A stretch of DNA of 9,284 nucleotides, taken from NCBI GenBank assembly GCA_946477805.1, contig CAMKZP010000111.1, forward strand, positions 1 through 9,284. The letters run 5' to 3'. Below the pieces are notes generated by a model. The model ran no database searches and was not told the origin of the DNA. It saw nothing but the letters and a program-made list of their open reading frames with translations. The translations under genes and the position numbers were made by a program. Of the stretch, positions 5,248-9,284 are shown piece after piece; the stretch's first letter is position 1, and each line of letters begins with the position of its first letter. The stretch comes from an uncultured Enterobacter sp. GTDB taxonomy: Bacteria; Pseudomonadota; Gammaproteobacteria; Enterobacterales; Enterobacteriaceae.

Positions 5248-5868
5248 ATGTACTTCTACCAACCTTCTCAGGGGCACGGCCTGCCGCATGACCCGCTGAA
5301 CGCTATCGTCGGCCCGCGTCCGATCGGCTGGATCTCCTCCTGCGACAAAGCGGGCCAGCTTAACCTCGCCCCGTATAGCTTCTTTAACTGCTTTAACTAC
5401 CGCCCGCCAATCATCGGCTTCTCCAGCAACGGCTGGAAGGACAGCGTGCGAAATATTACCGAGACGGGGGAGTTCGTCTGGAACCTGGCGACGCGCGATC
5501 TGGCCGAGGCGATGAATGAAACCTCCGTCACGCTTCCCCACGGTGAGGATGAGTTTACCTTTGCCGGGCTTACGCCCGCGGCCAGCCGGCTGGTGAAGGC
5601 GCCGCGCGTGGCGGAAAGCCCGGTAAACTTTGAGTGCCGCCTGTCGCAGTGCATCCAGCTGACGGGCGCCGACGGTACGCCGGTTGACACCTGGCTGGTG
5701 CTGGGGGAGGTGGTCGGCATTCATATCGCCGACGCGCTGCTGGAAGAGGGGATTTACCAGACCGCAAAAGCGCAGCCGATCCTGCGCGCGGGCGGGCCCA
5801 CGGCGTACTATGGGATCAGCGATACGCACCGGTTTGACCTGGTTCGCCCGGACGCGCGCAGGGGATAA
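5248..5868 (+). CDS. Flavin reductase-like FMN-binding split-barrel protein
   Basis: A 206-aa protein of the flavin reductase-like family (DIM6/NTAB, RutF-related FMN-binding split barrel). Members bind FMN and either supply reduced flavin to a partner monooxygenase or act as small reductases of unknown substrate. Characteristic motifs are G22-P-R-P-I-G-W-I-S-S near the N-terminus, N-L-A-P-Y-S-F-F-N at about 39-47, R-P-P-I-I-G-F-S-S at about 52-60 and the D-S-V-R-N-I-T-E-T-G-E-F-V-x-N block at about 65-79, all flavin-pocket segments. The C-terminal segment includes G-x-P-T-A-Y-Y-G-I, typical of the longer subgroup. The ATG at 5248 has only a weak GAGAGA ribosome site, so translation may depend on the hairpin just upstream or on coupling. 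No monooxygenase gene is present nearby. The stop is separated from the next ATG by one base. Confidence 0.88.
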   Translation: MYFYQPSQGHGLPHDPLNAIVGPRPIGWISSCDKAGQLNLAPYSFFNCFNYRPPIIGFSSNGWKDSVRNITETGEFVWNLATRDLAEAMNETSVTLPHGEDEFTFAGLTPAASRLVKAPRVAESPVNFECRLSQCIQLTGADGTPVDTWLVLGEVVGIHIADALLEEGIYQTAKAQPILRAGGPTAYYGISDTHRFDLVRPDARRG

Positions 5869-5869
5869 C

Positions 5870-6715
5870 ATGCCTGAAACCCGGCTTCCCGCCGATCGGC
5901 AGTTTTTTGCTGACCTGCTCAGCGGGCTGGTGCTGAACCCCCAGCAGCTGGGGCGGGTCTGGTTTGCTCATTCGCCTGCGCAGGCACCGGCCGGGCGTTT
6001 TCATACCGAGTGGCCCCGGCTCGACGTGGTCCTGCGCGGCGCGTGCGGCAATCAGCTCATTGCGGAGCAAAAGGCGATCCGCCAGGGGGAGATGCTGTTT
6101 GTTCCTGCCAGGGCCGCCAGCGTGCCGGTGTTTGACGCGCCGGTGATGCTGCTGAGTATTGTCTTCGCCCCCTCCTGGCTGGGGCTGGCGTTTCAGGCGA
6201 CGGGAAGCGGGCAGCCGCAGCGCAACGTTGAGCTTCCCCATCCGGAAAGGGGTGAATGTGCCGCCATGCTGACGGCGCTCACCCATCTGAGCGCGTCGCC
6301 GCAGGACCAGGACATTATCCAGCCTCTGGCGCTGAGCCTGCTTCACTGGTGCCGGAAGGTGGTTTCGTTAAGTCCGCTGCCGAGGATGTCGCGCGGGGAG
6401 TTTCTCTACCAGAGCATCTGCAGGTGGCTGCAGGATAATTATGCGGAACCTCTCTCGCGTGAGAGCGTGGCCGCGCTGTTTACCATCTCGCCTAACCATC
6501 TGTCGCGCCTGTTCTCGCAGCAGGGGACGATGAGTTTTGTGGACTACGTTCGCTGGGTGCGAATGGGGAAAGCGCGCACTATCCTGCAGAAATATCACCT
6601 GCCGGTGGGGGAGGTGGCAAAGCGCTGCGGGTACGACGACAGCGACTATTTTTCCAGGCTGTTTCGGCGCCAGTTTGGCCTGACGCCGGGTGAGTATCGC
6701 GCCCGTTTTCAGTAG
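5870..6715 (+). CDS. AraC-family transcriptional regulator
   Basis: A 281-aa DNA-binding regulator. The N-terminal about 160 residues resemble a small cupin-like sensing domain, including R-Q-G-E-M-L-F-V-P-A at 71-80. The C-terminal about 100 residues form the AraC double helix-turn-helix: first unit about 195-217 (L-S-R-E-S-V-A-A-L-F-T-I-S), second about 245-267 (V-G-E-V-A-K-R-C-G-Y), ending in the signature F-S-R-L-F-R-R-Q-F-G-L-T-P-G-E-Y-R. The ATG lies one base after the flavin reductase stop and has AGGGGA 4 nt upstream inside that gene, indicating one operon and coupled translation. The likely role is control of its own unit, by inference. In E. coli the AraC-type gene ypdC is likewise convergent with fryA, so this may be a diverged YpdC counterpart; I could not confirm this and give no symbol. 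It ends 3 bp from the end of fryA. Confidence 0.9.
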   Translation: MPETRLPADRQFFADLLSGLVLNPQQLGRVWFAHSPAQAPAGRFHTEWPRLDVVLRGACGNQLIAEQKAIRQGEMLFVPARAASVPVFDAPVMLLSIVFAPSWLGLAFQATGSGQPQRNVELPHPERGECAAMLTALTHLSASPQDQDIIQPLALSLLHWCRKVVSLSPLPRMSRGEFLYQSICRWLQDNYAEPLSRESVAALFTISPNHLSRLFSQQGTMSFVDYVRWVRMGKARTILQKYHLPVGEVAKRCGYDDSDYFSRLFRRQFGLTPGEYRARFQ

Positions 6716-6718
6716 CCG

Positions 6719-9214
6719 TCAAATGCGGATTTCAGCCGTGAGCAGGTCAAGCATGCTCTCCGGGGAATCCGCCGCGAACAGCGCCTCCCGAAACGCTTTG
6801 TTTACCAGCTTTCGCGCCAGCTGTGAGAAAACCTTAACGTGATTGTTTCCCTCCTGCGCGCCCAGCGTCAGCATAATCACCAGCGCCACGTCGCCCATAT
6901 CTGACGCCCAGTCGACGGGCGTTTCCAGACGCGCAATGCTGATGCTGGAGTGGCGTATCCACTGCGATTTGGCGTGCGGAATGGCCACGCCGAACCCGAC
7001 GGCCGTGGTGACAATCTCTTCGCGCTGCCAGATATCCTCTTCCAGCTCCAGCGGGTTTTCAGTCCTGCCCTGAATCGCCAGGTTGCCGCACAGGTACTGA
7101 AGCACCTGCTCTTTTGAGGTGAGAGTCCGATCGAAGATGATGGTCTCCCGCGCCAGCAGCGGTTTTGCGGGCTCTTCTGGGGTGAAATCCGCCAGCAGGG
7201 TTTCTATCTCATCCGCGCTGCGGCACTCGCAGGCGCGCTCGGCCAGCGCCCGGCAGGCCGTCATCGCCAGCTGGCGCAGCTGGGTTTTCACGGCGGGAAT
7301 ACGCGGCCCGCTCATGCTGAACTCGTCGATCCCCAGCCCCAGCAGCAGGGGAAGATAACGACGCTCCCCGGCAAGCTCGCCGCAAATACCGACCCATTTT
7401 CCGTGGCGGTGGGCGGCCGTGACGATCTGGCGCACCATGCGGATAAACGACGGCGCGATCGGGTTGTACAGCGGCGATACGCGCGGGTTATTGCGATCGA
7501 CCGCGTAAAGATATTGGGTCATGTCGTTTGAGCCGATGCTGAAGAAATCGACCTCAGCGCAGAAGTGGTCGATGATAAAACAGACGGAGGGCACTTCGAC
7601 CATAATCCCCAGCGGCAGGTGCGGCGTATGGCGCAGCCCCTGCGACGCCAGCGCATCCCGCACGTTTTGCAGCTCCTGTTTGACCCACAAAATCTGATCC
7701 AGGCTATGCACCATCGGGATCATCAGCAGCGCGTTACCGCTGGCGCCCGCGCGTAAAATGGCGCGAAGCTGGGTGCGAAACAGCTGCGCGAACTCCGGGT
7801 AGATGCGCACCGCGCGATAGCCGAGGAAAGGGTTCTCCTCGTGCGGAATATTCAGGTACGGGATCTGCTTGTCGCCGCCAACGTCCATGGTGCGGAAGAT
7901 AACGGGCTTGCCCTCTGCCAGGAGAAGCACCTGCTGGTAGGCTTCAAACTGCTCCTGCTCGTCCGGGGCGCTTTCGCGGTCCATGTAGAGCATTTCGGTA
8001 CGAAACAGGCCAACGCCCTGTGCGCCGCAGGCGAACGCGCCCGGCGCTTCCAGCGCGCTGCCGATGTTCGCCGCGATATCTACCGCAACGTTATCCCGCG
8101 TCAGTGCGGGCAGCCCCGCGTCTTTTATCTGCTGCTGGTGGCGGAGCCCGGCGAGGCGCTGCGCCACGCTGTAGTAGCGGTGGACGGCTTCGTCAGGCGC
8201 CGTCACCAGTACGCTACAGACGCCGTCCAGAATTCCCTCTTTGCCCATAAACGGCGCCAGCGAGGAGACCGTCACCCCGCTCAGCACGGGAATCGACGCG
8301 GCGCGCGCCAGGATCAGCGTGTGCGACGTTCGCCCGGTTTTCTCCAGCACCATGCCTGCCAGGTGGCGGGCGTCGAGGCTCAAAAACTGGCTGGGCGTTA
8401 CATCTTCGGCCACCAGAATAGTGGGCGCGTCGAGGATAAACCCGGAAGCCTGCTGCAGTTCAGGCCAGGTAATGTTCAGCAGCTGCTCGCTGATATCGCG
8501 TATATCGCTGACGCGCTCGCGCAGATAGTCGCTGGCCGAGTTCGACAGCGTAGTGCAGATCTCCTCCATGTTACGAATGATGGCGTCGGCAAGGCTGAGC
8601 CGGTTCTGGCTCATCAGGCGGCGTATGTTGCCCCCAAATTCATCATCCTGGATCAGCGAAAGATGGGCGCTCATAATGGTTTTGCTCTCGCCTTCAAGCC
8701 CGCGCAGGCGCTGGTTGAGCCGCTCTGCCAGGGTCGCGAGGCTATGTTCGAGACGCGTCATGTCCTCCGGCGACGCCGGGTTCTGGCGGTAACGCTGGAG
8801 ATTATCGCTTTGCCAGCCCCGCAGCGTGCCGGTGCCAATGCCGCTCGCGAGGGTGATGGCGTGCTGCAGCTGCGGGTTGAGCCGCACCAGCGAGCGGGGA
8901 AGGGGGGGAGCAACGTGCGGCGCATCCCCGGAAGGAATGCTGTCGCTGTCGATAAACGCCGTGTTGATGTACTGCTCAAGGGCGCGCCGGGCCTGCTCCT
9001 CGTCGCTGCCGCTCAGTTCCAGCACGCAGCTGTCGTTAAACAGCGTTCCCGTACCGATCAGCGCCAGCGAGCTTTTGCTATCCGCCCGGGTGTTCAGGCG
9101 CTTATTGATAAAATGAATATCACAGTGCCAGACGCTGCACTGCTCCTTCAGCGCCCAGGCCGGGCGCGCGTGCAGCCCGTTGGGCAGCGGGCAGAAAAAT
9201 TCAATCGAAAGCAT
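6719..9214 (-). CDS. fryA: PTS multiphosphoryl transfer protein FryA (HPr-EI-EIIA Fru fusion)
   Basis: A single 831-aa polypeptide that carries phosphate from phosphoenolpyruvate through enzyme I, HPr and fructose-type EIIA to a membrane EIIB/EIIC permease. Domains in order: HPr (about 1-88) with the phosphorylated histidine H15 in G-L-H-A-R-P-A; enzyme I (about 118-650) with H298 in G-R-T-S-H-T-L-I-L-A-R, the PEP-binding segment V-G-L-F-R-T-E (401-407), G-S-N-D-M-T-Q-Y (561-568) and C611 in G-I-C-G-E-L; EIIA(Fru) (about 685-831) with H747 in A-I-P-H-A-K-S. All active residues are intact. It matches E. coli FryA (831 aa, from memory) closely throughout. The ATG at 9214 follows AAGGAG (9220-9225) by 5 nt, 21 nt after the ypdE stop, so it is translated from a ypdE-fryA message. 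The cognate EIIB/EIIC genes should lie to the right, outside the window. The sugar is not known. FrwA (PtsA) is the alternative paralogue, but similarity and the ypdE neighbour favour FryA. Confidence 0.93.
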   Translation of the reverse strand: MLSIEFFCPLPNGLHARPAWALKEQCSVWHCDIHFINKRLNTRADSKSSLALIGTGTLFNDSCVLELSGSDEEQARRALEQYINTAFIDSDSIPSGDAPHVAPPLPRSLVRLNPQLQHAITLASGIGTGTLRGWQSDNLQRYRQNPASPEDMTRLEHSLATLAERLNQRLRGLEGESKTIMSAHLSLIQDDEFGGNIRRLMSQNRLSLADAIIRNMEEICTTLSNSASDYLRERVSDIRDISEQLLNITWPELQQASGFILDAPTILVAEDVTPSQFLSLDARHLAGMVLEKTGRTSHTLILARAASIPVLSGVTVSSLAPFMGKEGILDGVCSVLVTAPDEAVHRYYSVAQRLAGLRHQQQIKDAGLPALTRDNVAVDIAANIGSALEAPGAFACGAQGVGLFRTEMLYMDRESAPDEQEQFEAYQQVLLLAEGKPVIFRTMDVGGDKQIPYLNIPHEENPFLGYRAVRIYPEFAQLFRTQLRAILRAGASGNALLMIPMVHSLDQILWVKQELQNVRDALASQGLRHTPHLPLGIMVEVPSVCFIIDHFCAEVDFFSIGSNDMTQYLYAVDRNNPRVSPLYNPIAPSFIRMVRQIVTAAHRHGKWVGICGELAGERRYLPLLLGLGIDEFSMSGPRIPAVKTQLRQLAMTACRALAERACECRSADEIETLLADFTPEEPAKPLLARETIIFDRTLTSKEQVLQYLCGNLAIQGRTENPLELEEDIWQREEIVTTAVGFGVAIPHAKSQWIRHSSISIARLETPVDWASDMGDVALVIMLTLGAQEGNNHVKVFSQLARKLVNKAFREALFAADSPESMLDLLTAEIRI

Positions 9215-9235
9215 AGTGGCTCCTTACCGCTGAGA

Positions 9236-9284
9236 TCAGCACCTGAAGTCCGTCAGGTGAGCGACGGTCTCACGGTTCATGCAC
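9236..9284 (-). CDS. ypdE: C-terminal end of aminopeptidase YpdE (cut by window)
   Basis: The minus strand reads open from the window edge to a TGA at 9236-9238, encoding C-M-N-R-E-T-V-A-H-L-T-D-F-R-C. This closely resembles the C-terminus I recall for E. coli YpdE (L-T-R-E-T-V-V-Q-L-T-D-F-R), an M42-family metallo-aminopeptidase encoded just upstream of fryA in E. coli. Only about 15 codons are visible, so the call rests on this short tail plus its position 21 nt before fryA. It would be co-transcribed with fryA. Confidence 0.75.
   Translation of the reverse strand, partial: CMNRETVAHLTDFRC

Noticed and set aside
5155..5871. Long antisense frame (238 codons) opposite the flavin reductase gene
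   Set aside because: Shadow of the real gene: the plus-strand frame has clear family motifs, while the antisense product shows only low-complexity R/A/P/Q composition.
8902..8908. Run of seven Gs (seven Cs in the coding strand) within fryA, a possible slippage or phase-variation site
   Set aside because: The run encodes V-A-P-P-L-P in the flexible linker between HPr and EI, the frame is intact, and seven bases is too short to argue for phase variation from one sequence.

Overview
The window looks like a chromosomal segment of an Enterobacter/Lelliottia/Klebsiella-type enterobacterium. The GC-rich coding sequence and near-identity (from memory) of the AhpF, UspG, YbdR, Rnk and FryA translations to E. 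coli K-12 proteins support this. The exact genus cannot be settled from the sequence alone.

Layout. Positions 1-1527 hold the 3' 97% of ahpF (+), closed by a strong intrinsic terminator whose U-tract overlaps the stop codon of the convergent uspG (-, 1588-2016). A 181-bp divergent spacer separates uspG from ybdR (+, 2198-3436) and carries an intrinsic terminator facing uspG. Convergent with ybdR is a 29-codon ORF for a single-span membrane peptide (-, 3447-3536), then rnk (-, 3663-4073). This matches the E. coli order ahpF-uspG-ybdR-rnk. The next E. coli genes (rna, then the cit cluster) are absent here.

The 254-bp region between rnk and the next gene is the densest regulatory stretch. It contains a near-consensus CRP site, a good minus-strand promoter placing that site near -41.5, a terminator hairpin at the very start of the rnk leader, and a weaker plus-strand promoter with a 12-bp perfect palindrome in its spacer. 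Rightward from it runs a three-gene unit: an alpha/beta hydrolase of the non-heme haloperoxidase/esterase family (4328-5158), a long 57-nt hairpin, a flavin-reductase-family FMN protein (5248-5868) and an AraC-family regulator (5870-6715).

The AraC gene ends 3 bp from the end of the convergent fryA (-, 6719-9214), a PTS fusion HPr-EI-EIIA(Fru). The last codons of ypdE (aminopeptidase) sit just upstream of fryA at the window edge, so the fry/ypd PTS operon continues to the right.

Overall the left half is a conserved core stress/redox locus. The right half is accessory: a small putative detoxification or degradation unit with its own regulator, next to a sugar-PTS operon. No CRISPR, tRNA, rRNA, transposase or phage gene was seen. 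No clearly new multi-gene system is evident. The least explained elements are the 29-aa membrane peptide, the long intergenic hairpin and the rnk/hydrolase control region.
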